A stretch of 64,000 nucleotides of DNA, from NCBI GenBank assembly GCA_038501625.1, contig JAZAYU010000079.1, forward strand, positions 2,480,001 to 2,544,000, in the 5' to 3' direction. Positions 21,395-32,822 of the stretch are shown piece after piece. How positions within the stretch are numbered: the first letter of the stretch is position 1; each line of letters opens with the position of its first letter. The stretch comes from Corbicula japonica. Taxonomy: Eukaryota; Mollusca; Bivalvia; Venerida; Cyrenidae. The notes under the pieces are model-generated. The model did not search any database and was not told where the DNA came from. It was given only the letters and a program-made list of their open reading frames with translations. Made by a program: the position numbers and the translations under genes.

Positions 21395-22210
21395 TTAATT
21401 ATCGCCAGATGCATCGTAGTTTTGGGTCGAAGTGTCCTGTCTACGAAACGGTATGTCACGATTGGAAAATGAACTGTAGTTGTTTCTGGACCTCCAATTT
21501 CCACGTGAATATGGCCGACCCCTTGTGTTCCCTCGCTGAGGTTGCGCTTGGCGAACTGATGCTGTAATGGTTGCCGCGTGTTGAAGAGTTGTAACCGATT
21601 CTGGCGTAAATCCTGACGAGTTCCTTTGAAGCGCTCGAAACAACCGGGCGGTGTCACGGTCAAATTGACCCTGGACAATAAGTCCTGCGTGTTCTTCTTG
21701 TAAATACCGTATTTGTGCAAGTTGTATGAGATATAATCGTTGCATATACTCCTGAGTCATATTATTGGCATTGTCAATTTTCCACAAAAGTTTTAAAGTA
21801 GTTTCAGCGAAGCGTGCACATTTATTCACAACAACTGAATGACCCTGATCGTCACGCTTAATTCCTTGTCTCGTATCCGACACTTTCAAGTCTGAAGGGA
21901 GTTTTACACTGTTAACACTGTCCTTTATGGATTGAAATTCTCCCTGAACGTCCGATTCTGCACTAGTAAATGTGGGAAATCGGGCATCAACATGCGGTCG
22001 CCTCCCAGAGGTTGAAAGCGATGGAGGAACTGGCCGGTCCGAAAATCCTAGCATTGGATCGCTATCACGCTGCCTGTCGTGAAAATTATCCTCCAGTTGT
22101 AACAATCGGTCATTAAACTCCCTATTTTGTAAAGATAAGCCCTCGATGGCCGAAATAAGCCTGTCAAAACGGTCGGATTTTTCCTGAGAATCAGGACAAG
22201 GTTCTGCCAT
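21395..22210 (-). CDS. Gag-like ORF of the YR retrotransposon
   Basis: ATG at 22210, just 9 bp from repeat A1, 271 aa. A heptad-rich N-terminal stretch (residues ~10-45, with LISAIEGLSLQNREF) suggests a coiled coil. The conserved DIRS-order gag segment VKLPSDLKVSDTRQGIKRDD is followed by a helical region with repeated QEYMQRLYLIQLAQ. The C terminus is Arg/Gly/Asn/Ser-rich (RGRPYSRGNWRSRNNY), probably RNA binding, without zinc knuckles. It ends 41 bp before the RT ATG. Confidence 0.75.
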   Translation of the reverse strand: MAEPCPDSQEKSDRFDRLISAIEGLSLQNREFNDRLLQLEDNFHDRQRDSDPMLGFSDRPVPPSLSTSGRRPHVDARFPTFTSAESDVQGEFQSIKDSVNSVKLPSDLKVSDTRQGIKRDDQGHSVVVNKCARFAETTLKLLWKIDNANNMTQEYMQRLYLIQLAQIRYLQEEHAGLIVQGQFDRDTARLFRALQRNSSGFTPESVTTLQHAATITASVRQAQPQRGNTRGRPYSRGNWRSRNNYSSFSNRDIPFRRQDTSTQNYDASGDN

Positions 22211-22218
22211 AGCGGACG

Positions 22219-22303
22219 GCGCACTTAACAAGAACAATGACGTAGCACTATTTGCTGCTACGTCACCAATGAGTTACCATATGTGTATTTGTACTGACTA
22301 TAG
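22219..22303 (-). repeat. A1 split direct repeat (5' end of element)
   Basis: 85 bp identical to 18280-18364; defines the element's 5' terminus and likely contains its promoter. Confidence 0.9.
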
Positions 22304-23245
22304 GTTTTTATGCACACTAGTGCTATAGACAGAGACACACACAATGAAAGTCAGCTGGATCTTTCGATACACTGAATTGAAGATATATATATTAAGTTAC
22401 CCATAATTGTGTTCCTCATATTTACATGTGTTCATGTATTGAGAGTATGAATAAATCTTGAATCTTGAAACAAAAAGTTTCAATTAGATGTTTTTATAAC
22501 TGAAATAAGAAGAAAAAAAGAAGTTTAACTATATTATTAAATATCCGAATACTTTTTATAGCTCTTCAGTAACAAGAGTGGATGTATAGCTTGTGTACTA
22601 GCATAACAGCAGGGTTTAAAAAGGTAATCTTTAATACATCATCCGCAACCCAAAACCTGAGAAACAGACAAAACATCTTAAAGATTCCCAATGCATGTTA
22701 AGTATAGGGGAGACCGGGGTTAGTCCGGCCCCGGGGTATGTTCGGCATATTATCATTTTAAGTATCCTTGTAATAGTGGCTGGTACCGGTAACCCTACCA
22801 CAAATAAGAAAGCCGTATTCACGTCTTCTCACATGGTCAGTTAAGTACCTACATTCTTAGAATTTCTGTCAAAATAAATGTTGGATTTTAAAATAATATA
22901 GCAAAATGTTTTGACCTTGAACCCAGAAGTAGACACGATGGGAGTCTTTCTTGAATTTCCTTAAGTTCGTTTTTTATTTCTGTATTTTGTCTACAACAAA
23001 TTATAATGGAAACATTGATCAGCTTTGCAGAGGTTACTTTTGCTAATATGAGATCCAGTATTGTGAATAAATGCAATAGCATTTACCTGTAAAATTCACT
23101 TATGTTTATCAGCTGTGAGCTGTTTTCAACTTATACAACACACTATTCAAAACAGTGTCTGTAATGATATGGTCTATTTTTTATTTTTAAAATAACAACA
23201 TTTTTTTAGAAAAGAAAAAGTTTCAAAGTTTGTGCATTACCCTAC
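22304..23245. other. Intergenic, no gene recognised
   Basis: Contains a retroposon-like tail near 22450 (AATAAATCTTGAATCTTGAA) and a GC-rich patch at ~22705-22745 (GGGGAGACCGGGGTTAGTCC) resembling a transposon end. Open frames at 22631-22822 and 22888-23082 show no domain. Confidence 0.35.
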
Positions 23246-24936
23246 CTAGATTACCTGCCCCTTGATTACTTTGGCAGTCGGCAAGCAAACCAAATAAATA
23301 ATTTGCACGAACGTTTGTTGCTTTCCTGACAACTGATCATCACGGACAAACTCCCTCCTGATTGCTGCTAGCTCACAGCCTGTGTCTCTAAGGACTCTCA
23401 TCTCTCTGTCTCCGACATACCCTGTTCGTATGTCTAAGTTACGCTCACCTTCTAACATATCTATGGTACATGCTCCTGTGATGACTGGCATTGACTCCCC
23501 ATTTGCTAGCTTTATTTGGCGTTCTCTATATTTTCGTTTATTGAAGCGCGCATGCATAATGCTGAAACCTTTTAGTCTTTTGCTCGACTTTTATCACTTC
23601 TCGCAGTCTTTTGAAATCCTTTCGACCCATCGCGAAATCGGCAGTCTCGTGCAAGATGACCAACCTAGAATTGTTTGTGCCAGACTTTTGTGTGGTCTCC
23701 TTATTCTGGTCATTTGATTTTACCGCCTTATTTGTCGTATGACTTGCATTGTAACTTCTATTATATGTAATCGACCCTCCATGGGCTTCTATATATTGCT
23801 CGGTAAGCCTGGTCACATTTTCGACCGATCTTGGCATTCTTTTCTTTATGAACAAAGCCAATTCCTGGGAACAACTTTGAATGAATTGTTCCCTTAATAT
23901 CAAGAGATCTGACAGAGCTTTGAACGTATCCTCTTTCTCTGCCATCTCTGTCCATCTATTGAAATATACTCGGCAAAAAAGTTCTGCGCACTTTTTTTGA
24001 TTACCAACTGTTACTAGCATCACAGTACATGCTCATAATTGCATAAAATAGACACTGGTGAAATGTTAAGTGATTTCATAGATTTCACACCTCTACCTTG
24101 ATACGGCAAATTTTGCAAAATTTTGACTGTTGACCCCTATCATACTCAAAATGACATTTCTCGCTTATTTAACAACCAATTTTAATTTTGTTTTTTCTTT
24201 AACTCCGCAAACAATTAATCTTGATAAACATGTAAGAATTATTACCAGTTATTTGCTATATTTTAAAATTTACGCAAAAGAACATTTGTATGCAGAACTT
24301 TTTTTGTTGGGTATATCTTCTCAGCCTTGCGACGAACTGGAATACAGTTTCGCCCTGTAATGGCTTGCTATCTCTGAACTTTAGCCTGAACCCCTCTTCG
24401 GTCAGCAGATAGCGTTTCAAAACAGCTTTCTTTAATGCTGTGTAATCGTTGGCCTCTGGGGGCATGCAAGTATATACTTCCAAACCTTTGCCAGTTAATA
24501 ATGAGCTTAAACTCACAGCCCATGTAGATTCATCCCACTTCTGGCTCTTGGCAAAGCGTTCAAAACGTTCTATGTATGCGTCCATATCATCTTTGGACTC
24601 TTTAAACTTCGGCAGCTTAGGTCGCAAAGACTTGCTGTTCACTTACTCTGTTGTTGATGCAGCCTTCTCACCTAACTCAGCCTTTAGACGGAGAAGCTCA
24701 TTCTCTCTATCTTTCATCTAAAGCTCATATCGCCGCTGTTCATCAAGACGGCTAGCTTCGATTTCTTGCTGCTCCTTCCGAAGTAGCGCTTCACGTTCTT
24801 GACGTTCAATCTCACGTCGCTGAGCACGCTCTTCTCGTTCATGGTACTCAGCCTCCTTCTTTTCAACGTATGTTGAAAGCTCTGAGCTTTTCAGCCCCAG
24901 CCTTTCGCCTAACGTTATTTACTTTTCGTAGTCCAT
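23246..24936 (-). pseudogene. Gypsy-like gag-protease remnant
   Basis: Decayed LTR-retrotransposon coding region. A Glu/Arg-rich coiled coil leads to a SCAN-like capsid segment (LPKFKESKDDMDAYIERF, then SSLLTGKG and GETVFQFVARLRR) and, past an inserted MITE, to ALFIKKRMPRSVENV and EQYIEAHGG. A shifted frame carries an aspartic-protease motif RDTGCELAAI (23246-23557). In-frame stops lie at 24921, 24720 and just before 24642, and a frameshift precedes the protease. Nothing of RT, RNase H or integrase follows, so the copy is truncated at ~23.25 kb. Confidence 0.75.
23969..24311. mobile_element. TA-flanked MITE inside gag
   Basis: 343 bp, inverted ends CTCGGCAAAAAAGTTCTGCG and (other strand) CCCAACAAAAAAAGTTCTGC, bordered by TATA at 23965-23968 and 24312-24315. 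The gag frame is continuous across the two flanks if the MITE is ignored, which fixes the insertion point. Tc1/mariner-type target. Confidence 0.8.
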
Positions 24937-24986
24937 ATTAAGCTATATAGTTGTTAAAGCACAGATGATGATACCTTCTGTTAACA

Positions 24987-25452
24987 GGTCCCAGACGAGA
25001 CCCAATTTGTCAAGAGATACCGACAGAACCTACGTCTTTATTTAAGACTGTTTAATCTTTTAGCCTTGAACAATATAAAAGGGTTTGTTAACAAGGTGGC
25101 GATGCCTTAGACTGTGGCTGATATACCAACTATGTAGTAATTTTTCTCAAGCTACTTTGCTTATATGATTGAATGAAATGTTTAGCTATGTGATTTACAA
25201 TGATTTAATATTGGAAACAAGTTTCTTTCTAAGCCACGACTTTCTATCTGTGAACTATCTATCGAGCAGCTTCAACTGTGTGGACGTCAGCCACTACTAT
25301 TGTGTTGGGACTATGAAGTCCTAACCGTATGGAGTCCCCAAATCCTATAGACTCTCTGAATCTTGATAACAGATTGTTAAATCTATGCTGCCTTCTCAGA
25401 GAAGCTGAGCTTCGTAAGAGACTACGACAGCAGTCGAAAGAACCGTACACTG
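24987..25452 (-). mobile_element. Primer-binding site and partial 5' LTR of the gypsy-like element
   Basis: On the minus strand an LTR ends ...TCTCTTGACA at 25008. After AAT or AA a primer-binding-like TTGGGTCTCGTCTGGGACC (25005-24987) follows, ~50 bp before the gag start. The LTR runs right to the transposon at 25455 and probably continues beyond 26675. The far LTR end and the second LTR were not found. Confidence 0.55.
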
Positions 25453-25454
25453 TA

Positions 25455-26673
25455 CACTCGTCAAAAGTTCTAAGTGCACACTTTTCAATGTTGAATATCT
25501 CAAAGTAAAATTATCATAATTCAAAAAAAGTTTGACATTATGTTAAATATTATCAAACAATAAAAATTATATGAAAACTGTGCATTTGTTTTACGTAGTA
25601 CGTCATCTACGTCGGCATACGTTATTTATGCCTTATCCCCGTGCGGCAATCGAAATAGAACTTTTTACATCCGATTTTGTTTTCCGCATGTTTACCGACA
25701 CCGGACAAACTAAAAACACACACCAAAGTTTTATTACTATGGATCGTTTGACGACTGTTAGCCATGAAAGTGCCGTAAAAATGCTTTTAACTGGCACTAC
25801 TTTTAATTTGTTATAAAACATCCTCATGTTATTCGTAAATAAAAAATAAATGCCTCATTTTTGCATATTTTATCATAATAAGAAAAAATTCAAATGAAAT
25901 TATTTTCTAGATTGATAACGTTGCTTACGTTGAACGTTGACGTTACTCTCTTACGTCATTAAATATTTACGCAAAATAACGTAAAAACGAAAATTTCAGA
26001 ATTGCATTTGTTTGATAAGTGCCCAATTATCAAAACTCTAAAACTTAAATTAAAAGAAATCAGCTAAACTCCAAAACCGAATTTACCAAAATCATGTTTA
26101 TTCGGACAAAATACTGTCCGAATTACCGGTCTATTTTACCGAAATAAATACGTTTTTGCTTTTGAAAAGGCTGATAGACATCTATCATAGAGAACTGCAT
26201 CGTCCCAAATCGCTACACCACTAAAAAACTTTTGGCGAAAACCAATGTGAGGAAAATAGAATTTTCTCCTTGACATCCACGTTATCACGTTATGGATAAA
26301 ATAGAGAAGAGCGTGTTGGCTCATCGTCCCCATCAGACCATTAAGAAGCTACAGAAAGTTATTTAAGTGCAATGAAATGACAAACCACAACATATCCTTG
26401 AGACTTACATCAAAATTTGATGAAAAAATATGAAAAAATGATCACAACTTATAGCGGATGCAATGATTATTTACTTGAGAATTGCAATCTGTGTACCAGT
26501 GAGCTGAACATGTTCTTATTTTTTAATTGCGCTAAGAAGATTCCAGTTTGTTTGTGTGGGTTAATAGGATATTGATACTCCTTCATTATAATTGATAATA
26601 TTTTGAAAGATTCTATCAAATAGTTCGGAAATTCAATATTTATTGAGTGTGCACTTAGAACTTTTGACTAGTG
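25455..26673. mobile_element. Tc1/mariner-type non-autonomous element in the LTR
   Basis: 1219 bp with ~28-bp inverted ends CACTCGTCAAAAGTTCTAAG / CACTAGTCAAAAGTTCTAAG, both followed by TGCACACT, flanked by TA at 25453-25454 and 26674-26675. The ends resemble those of the 343-bp MITE (CAAAA...AGTTCT), so the two may be related. Short frames inside (25571-25816 +, 26136-26333 -) show no transposase motif I can name. Confidence 0.75.
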
Positions 26674-26675
26674 TA

Positions 26676-28081
26676 TATCTGATTCTGTGTTGCAACACTA
26701 TAATTGTACTACGTACTAAGTAACCTCTCTGAGGAGCAAGCTCACGGAGAGAACGCGGAAACCTTTCGGTAGCACAAAAATTGGCCTCGCTAACTACTTT
26801 AAGCCAACCAGTTGGCCTCGCTAACTATCTTAAGCCAGCCAGTGTTGCATTAACACAACTTCTTGTTCTAAAAGTTGAAACCTACCCCTTTATATTTACC
26901 TTATATTTGACAATACCATGGTTACAAGCTACCATAAAAGTTCGCATAATTTTTCCTAAGACCAAAACGTTTATAAATCATAAAAATAACTTTTACAAAA
27001 TGACATTATCTATGTCAAGCAGAATTGTTAGTGCATCAATCTGTGTGATGAAAACAATTTTACTCTTAATCATTACACTTATTATACATGAATCTATGAT
27101 TTTATGTATATTTATATATGTGTATATAATCAAACAGAGAATTAAATCATTCCTGACAATGACACAGTTTAACAAAATCTGTACGATGGCATTGTGTGCG
27201 ATGTGATGATTATAAATCGATATTGTCTCTATGGAACTATAAATTAAGAATTTCTACTGTAATGTGGGAACGTGATGTGCCTGGTCCCATAATAAATCTA
27301 GAAGAATGTTGTTCTTCAGTTTTCAGTTTAAAATGCAAAGTAAAGTAAAACTGATTTTTGTATCCGTGTAAACCGGTCTATTTAAACTCTTTTATATTAA
27401 AAATGTTTCGGCCATTGCCATTCTTCAGTTTAAAGTCACACAAGTCTACATTCTCTTTCACAAGACATATCACATTAGATTTTATTGTAAAACATTCGGT
27501 TTTGTGATTGTTCGCTTGTGTACAGTACAATAAAGTATTTTGGTCACAAAATATTATTTCGTTTTCCATGCAAAAATTTAATTGCGTTAACATAATATTA
27601 TATAGTCCATCCACTTCAATTCAATATGCTAAGCGAACCGTCTACTACCTTTTTTAAAAGCAATCCTTGTTACTACCTATAATAACCCTGAACTACTTTA
27701 GTGTTCTAAATATAGGCGTAACTTGGTTCAGGCAGTATTGATTACTTAGTTATGCAATACTAGCTATCTGAAATACATGTATCTGATAAAACCGTAAGCG
27801 TATAGTCTAGATATTCTTTGTGTCGTGCATAAATAACTATAGATTGTGGATTATCATGATTCCCACAACAACCATTTGAACTTATAAGTGGAAAAGTGCC
27901 TCTAAACTGGGGAATATACGTGACCGAGTCTGCGGTTTATGATTATCGTCCGCCATTGTGGTAGTGTTACGCTAACGGGCGACTCGGTAACACAATCAAG
28001 ACAGTGCGGTTATTTCACAAATAAATTTATTTTACATGAGGAGACTAAGTTTTATTTTAACGACAACAACACAAAGTGAAA
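26676..28081. other. Intergenic and P450 upstream region
   Basis: A short direct repeat with GGCCTCGCTAACTA lies at ~26783 and ~26814. The frame 26781-27206 is hydrophobic low-complexity sequence without a domain. No TATA box or core promoter stands out before the P450 ATG. Confidence 0.35.
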
Positions 28082-29632
28082 ATGTTAATTCTGGAAACTG
28101 TCAACATCCCAGGGTGGATACTATTCATAGTGTTTGTGGTTATGACGATCGTCACATATGTATGGTATAAACGAATCTACTTTTCTCGCAGAGGGATACC
28201 TGGGCCGAAACCGGCATTTTTTACGGGAAGTATTGCAGAAATAAGGAAGGAGGGCTTCCACGTATTTGATCGCAAATATGCGGAGAAATATGGATCATAT
28301 TTTGGTGCTTTCTATGGACACCATCCAACTTTAATTATTTGTGATCCAGAAATGATCAAGGAAATTTTGGTTAGCCAGTTTTCGAAATTTTATGATCGGG
28401 CGGACACTGTCCTCCTTCCGAAGAGGTGGCGCAATTCATTGAATAATGCAAAAGGATCAAAATGGAAATATCTCAGGTCGATTATTCAAGCTTCTTTCAG
28501 TCCAGCTAAACTCAAGAATATGCGACCTATATTGGAACGTTGTTTAGATGAGTTTATAGATATACTTTACGACAAAGTCAATGCAACCAGCGACCAAGTG
28601 GTGGACATTTACGAGATGTACAGAAGGCTAACGATGGACGTTATTTGCAGTACAGCTTTTGGTATTGAAGTGAATTCGCAGCGAAATGTTGATGATTTAT
28701 TTGTCAAAAATGCGTCAAAGGTTATAGGCTTCGGACTTACACATAGAATAATGTTTTTGAACTATCTGTTCCCAGACAGATTCATAAGAGAAATAATAAT
28801 GAGCATTGCTGGTGACATGGCAGACAAATCGGCAATGGAATTTCTTACCAAGACCGTAAAAGAAGCTATGAAAGCTCGACAACAGAGTAGTTCAACTGAA
28901 TTCAATGATTTCCTAAAACAAATGATGGACACACAAAAGGAGGAAGCGGAGAGCGGCGTTTCGGAAGACAAATCTTTTGAACAGATGAAGAAAGACGGAA
29001 TGAGCGAGGAGGATATAGTCATAAACGGAATTATTTTCCTAGCAGCTGGATATGAAACGACGTCAAGTTTATTGTCATTCATGACTCATTCCCTTGCGGC
29101 TTATCCCGAATATCAAGAACGCCTTGTGGATGAAATAAATGAGGTCATTGTAGAAAAAGAAAACGCGTTCAGTTATGAAAAAATTATGAGTATGGAATTT
29201 CTTGATATGTTTGTAAAAGAGACGCTCAGATTGTATCCTCCAGCAGGTCGTTTCAACCGCCAACCCAGTGAAGATATTGAAATCAAAGGGCTGCTGTTGA
29301 AGAAGGGAGAAGAGATAACATTTTCACCTAATTGCATGCATCGTAATCCACTGTATTGGCCGGAACCTGACAACTTCGATCCGGAACGTTTCTCGCCTGA
29401 AAACATGGATAAAATCGTTCCGTACAGTTTTATTCCATTCGGTGCGGGACCGAGAAATTGCGTCGGTATGAAGCTGGCTCTCCTGGAGGTGAAAATGGTA
29501 ATTGTGCGCCTTTTGCAGTATGCTAGAATAGAAAAATCACCGAAGATGAAAATTCCTCCCGAAATAAACAAAGTTTGTGGATTGCTGAAACCTGTGAATG
29601 GTGTGTGGGTAAAAATCATCAAACGCCAATGA
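28082..29632 (+). CDS. Cytochrome P450, CYP3A-like (clan 3)
   Basis: 516 aa in one exon. The ATG is at 28082, with AAA just before it; the frame is open a little upstream only through a GTG. N-terminal membrane anchor (residues ~8-28, GWILFIVFVVMTIVTYVW) and the Pro hinge RRGIPGPKP. I-helix oxygen motif AAGYETTSS (~320), K-helix ETLR (~379), PERF block DNFDPERFSPEN, and the haem loop FIPFGAGPRNCVG with the Cys ligand at residue 460. A microsomal NADPH-dependent monooxygenase of xenobiotics or steroids; substrate unknown. All key residues are intact and length is normal. The lack of introns is unusual for clan-3 genes and may mean retroposition. A poly(A) signal follows at 29707. Confidence 0.92.
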   Translation: MLILETVNIPGWILFIVFVVMTIVTYVWYKRIYFSRRGIPGPKPAFFTGSIAEIRKEGFHVFDRKYAEKYGSYFGAFYGHHPTLIICDPEMIKEILVSQFSKFYDRADTVLLPKRWRNSLNNAKGSKWKYLRSIIQASFSPAKLKNMRPILERCLDEFIDILYDKVNATSDQVVDIYEMYRRLTMDVICSTAFGIEVNSQRNVDDLFVKNASKVIGFGLTHRIMFLNYLFPDRFIREIIMSIAGDMADKSAMEFLTKTVKEAMKARQQSSSTEFNDFLKQMMDTQKEEAESGVSEDKSFEQMKKDGMSEEDIVINGIIFLAAGYETTSSLLSFMTHSLAAYPEYQERLVDEINEVIVEKENAFSYEKIMSMEFLDMFVKETLRLYPPAGRFNRQPSEDIEIKGLLLKKGEEITFSPNCMHRNPLYWPEPDNFDPERFSPENMDKIVPYSFIPFGAGPRNCVGMKLALLEVKMVIVRLLQYARIEKSPKMKIPPEINKVCGLLKPVNGVWVKIIKRQ

Positions 29633-29706
29633 GTTCTACACCACTCGTCTTGAATTAAAACGTCATAGTAACATGGCAAAAGCTATGTCGTAGGATCGAT
29701 TCGGAT

Positions 29707-29712
29707 AATAAA
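29707..29712 (+). terminator. Poly(A) signal of the P450 gene
   Basis: AATAAA 75 bp after the stop codon, with further A/T-rich sequence behind it. Confidence 0.6.
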
Positions 29713-31476
29713 GAATAATTTATTCTGCATTTTGTTCAACTTGTATCGTAAGAGTGTACTGTTTTAGAATGGCGATAGTTAATGGCGTATGATTAAATTA
29801 TAGTGCCTCTAGCTGGGAGCGAACCCGCATCGTGTTAAACGTGTTAAGTATTGTACTTGATCAGTATAATAAAGACGAAAAATGAGTGTTTGCTTACAGC
29901 AAAATAATAAAAAAAATATCCTATTAATGTGTTCTAATGCAGTTGCCTTCTTAATTAAATACATGTAAAATTTTGTGTACTTTTCTTCACAATGTAAACG
30001 CACTTATTAAGGACTTACCATACTCCTCCCAAGCACGTTCATCGACAAAAAGAAAATTATCAAAATCTCAATAACGCCAAAATGCCGTTAAATGAAACTT
30101 TGCACATATGTATGTTATTAATTTATCTTTATTTTGCAGATGGTAAGACACATAGAACAGTAAAGAAAAATAGCGAGATCTAAAAATTCCCTCATCTTCT
30201 ATTCACATAAATTCACAAAAACTAAACAACACAAAACATCATTTTAAATGCCCACATAAGTAACTTGATACTGACAACAATTTATTGTGTCCTCGTGACT
30301 AACATATGTAAACTTTACGAGATATTAGTAAAAGTGTGTTTGACCTTCAATCGCCTGGTCGCTTCCTTGTCGCGTAAATGGATGACAATCACTGATTTCT
30401 CTTTTAGTAGTTGAAAGTTTTGTACAAAGTACACAGAATTGTCTTGTCAGTATCATTGCACTCACGTGGGAATTTAAAATTATGTTTTGTATTGCTTATT
30501 TTTTTGTGAATTTATGTAAATAGAATTTTAAGGAATTTTTAGGTCTAGGTTTTTGGGTCGGCAGACCCAGTAAAAACAAAATTTCGACAATCGTTTTTGC
30601 CTTACTATGAACCTAACAATTTGAGGGTTGCATGCAATACTGTCCTAACTCCTTCTTTATTTCAATGTAGTAACGACAGTACTTGCATGATACCATAGCA
30701 TATATGCTTGCTACCCTAGAATATAGTTATAGTTTCAAAAAGTATGTCAATGCTACAAAGCGGTAAATTTTGTAATTCTGTGCAAAATGATAAAATTTAT
30801 ATTAAAAAATATGGAATCAATCAATATTTGAAGAAATTTAACTCGTGGAACGTCAGACAAGATTTTGAGTCATGAACGCGCATGAATACCGGATGGCGGA
30901 ACGCCATATTGGATTCGGCAACGTTCGGTGAAGACGAAAAATCCATCGTAATCAACTGAACAGTGAGTATTTATCGAGTTATTTTCGTGATGCAATGTTT
31001 TTATAACACCCAGGTTACATTTGAATGTATATTGACACTAGCAGTTCTCTTTGTAAATAGAATTATTCATATAGAAATGGAGGTGGATTTGATGGTTTTC
31101 GAATGGTACGTTACAAAATCATTGTAAAACTCGAAATTTTAGATTCGAAAGACTACACCGCAGTAAACGTGATTTTGGCTCTTTGGGTTTTATTGAACGT
31201 TACGTCATTTAATTAATGCACTCTCCAAAATGAAAGTAGGAGTCTCAAAATCGACCGTAGGACTAAGCGAAACTTTTTTAATTTAGGGCCCTACTGGCAG
31301 TAATCATTGTGGATATTTATTTTGGAACCTTGGAGAGATGAAAGTAATCAAATTATTTCAATGTTTTGCATTGAAAGAAGTCGGATTTTGAACGATTAAC
31401 GAATTACTTGGATAAATATCGTCACTCGTGTAAGAATTTTATTCCCATTTGAATGCTTAAAGTACCTTTAGGAAGT

Positions 31477-31541
31477 GTCTCCGGGTCCGGGTCCGGACCT
31501 CTAGACCAAAAGTCTAGAGGTCCGGACCCGGACCCGGAGAC
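31477..31541. repeat. Perfect 30-bp-arm hairpin, CCGGGT-rich
   Basis: 30-nt arms (GTCTCCGGGTCCGGG... and its exact reverse complement) around a 5-nt CAAAA loop. GC-rich in an AT-rich setting. It stands just outside the inverted repeat that starts at 31541. Confidence 0.95.
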
Positions 31542-32039
31542 AACCCGTGTAGAGTTGTCTCGGGGTCCGGGAAAACTTTTGTTATAGATATTATGGAGTT
31601 TATGTGATATTTTCTCGAAAATGTTATTATTTATCATCTTATTGAATCATAAAAATGTAATTTAGTCATAAAAATGTTACATAGAAGAATTTTATTTCAG
31701 TTTTTAAGACCAAATAATTCGACCTGCTCGTGGGAAGTTTAACCAACGGCACTCTCCAAATGCGGCCTACAGTACTTTAATAAATTAGTGTTTTTTGCCT
31801 TTCATCTTTATTATAAATCTTAACTTTAACTATTCCTCTTTTGTTATTGTATTGTTATAATAAATATACATGGTTAGCTTCATATAAATAATTGTTAATA
31901 AAATCGAATATTACGCCGCTAGCTTGTTCTGTAAAGGGAAACTACTCGTGAAAATGTTTACAGAGCGACACATAAACGAAATGCGGCTTTGAACCTTAAA
32001 TTGAATAATCAAACTTGTAAGCAAATATCATATAAAAAC

Positions 32040-32565
32040 AACGACATCGGCGTCATAACCATAGCTTATATTATAAAATATATCAAATGTTTCTATTGGA
32101 AAGGTACCCTTTAAGATGCACAATGAACATCATCAAAACAACAAAAACAACAACAACGACAACGGCGTCATTACCAAAGCTTATGTTATAAAATATATCA
32201 AATGTTTCTATTGGAAAGGTACCCTTTAAGTTGCACTATGACCATCATCAAAACAACAACAACAACAACAACGACAACGGCGTCATTATCAAAGATTATG
32301 TTATAAAATATTATTTGTTTCTATTGGAAAGGTACCCTGTAAGATGCACTATGACCATCATCACAACAACAAAAACAACAACAACAACAACAACAACAAT
32401 GGCGTCATTATAATAGGTTATGCTATAAAATATCAAGTGTTTCTATTGGAAAGGTACCCTTTCAGGTGCACCATGATCATCATCAAAAACAACAACAGCA
32501 ACGACAACGGCGTCATAACCATATGTTCTGTTATAAAATATCAAATGTTTCTATTCACTGTTTTG
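32040..32565 (+). repeat. ~120-bp tandem repeat with (AAC)n, ~5 copies
   Basis: Units share TGTTTCTATTGGAAAGGTAC, a CATCATCA+(AAC)n tract and GACAACGGCGTCAT. The AAC tract length differs between units; reading frames over it are Asn/His/Thr low complexity. Confidence 0.85.
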
Positions 32566-32759
32566 AATATTTTACTGACAATTACTGTCCTATGCACTTG
32601 CAATCATATTTGATTTTGTTATATCCAAATGCAAACCACAAATCACAAATTTAATTTAAACGCTAAATTATCGCTAAATTTCTTTATTTTCAAAACAGTA
32701 ACCCAAAAAAACGTTTATCATTCAGTGAAAACTTATGTTTGATCAAGCTTGAACTCAGG

Positions 32760-32822
32760 GACGTCATAAAAAAGCTCAAACCCCGTGCGAGCACCCTCAG
32801 CCACGCGGCCACCTAAACGGTA
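32760..32822 (-). repeat. Possible tRNA-derived SINE head
   Basis: On the minus strand, AGGTGGCCGCGTGGCTGAGG resembles a tRNA D-arm/A-box, and GAGTTCAAG ~50 nt on could be a decayed B-box. Too degenerate to be a tRNA gene. Confidence 0.25.

Larger units (their letters stand above)
18126..22303 (-). mobile_element. YR retrotransposon with split direct repeats (PAT/Ngaro-like)
   Basis: 4178-bp element read on the minus strand. Order: A1 (22303-22219), gag, RT, RNase H, tyrosine recombinase, B1 (18446-18367), A2 (18364-18280), B2 (18205-18126). A1 and A2 are identical over 85 bp and B1 and B2 over 80 bp. The A-ORFs-B-A-B layout is diagnostic of the split-direct-repeat branch of DIRS-order elements (PAT, Ngaro, Kangaroo), which integrate through a circular DNA using a tyrosine recombinase and make no target duplication. 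There is no protease, integrase or LTR. Perfect repeats and long frames point to a recent insertion, with one frame break between RT and RNase H. Confidence 0.9.

Noticed and set aside
26781..27206. 141-residue hydrophobic + ORF
   Set aside because: AT-rich composition, no domain, no splice or conservation evidence visible.
29811..29840. tRNA-like T-arm (GGGTTCGCTCCC on the minus strand)
   Set aside because: No A-box, acceptor stem or anticodon arm in the expected place.
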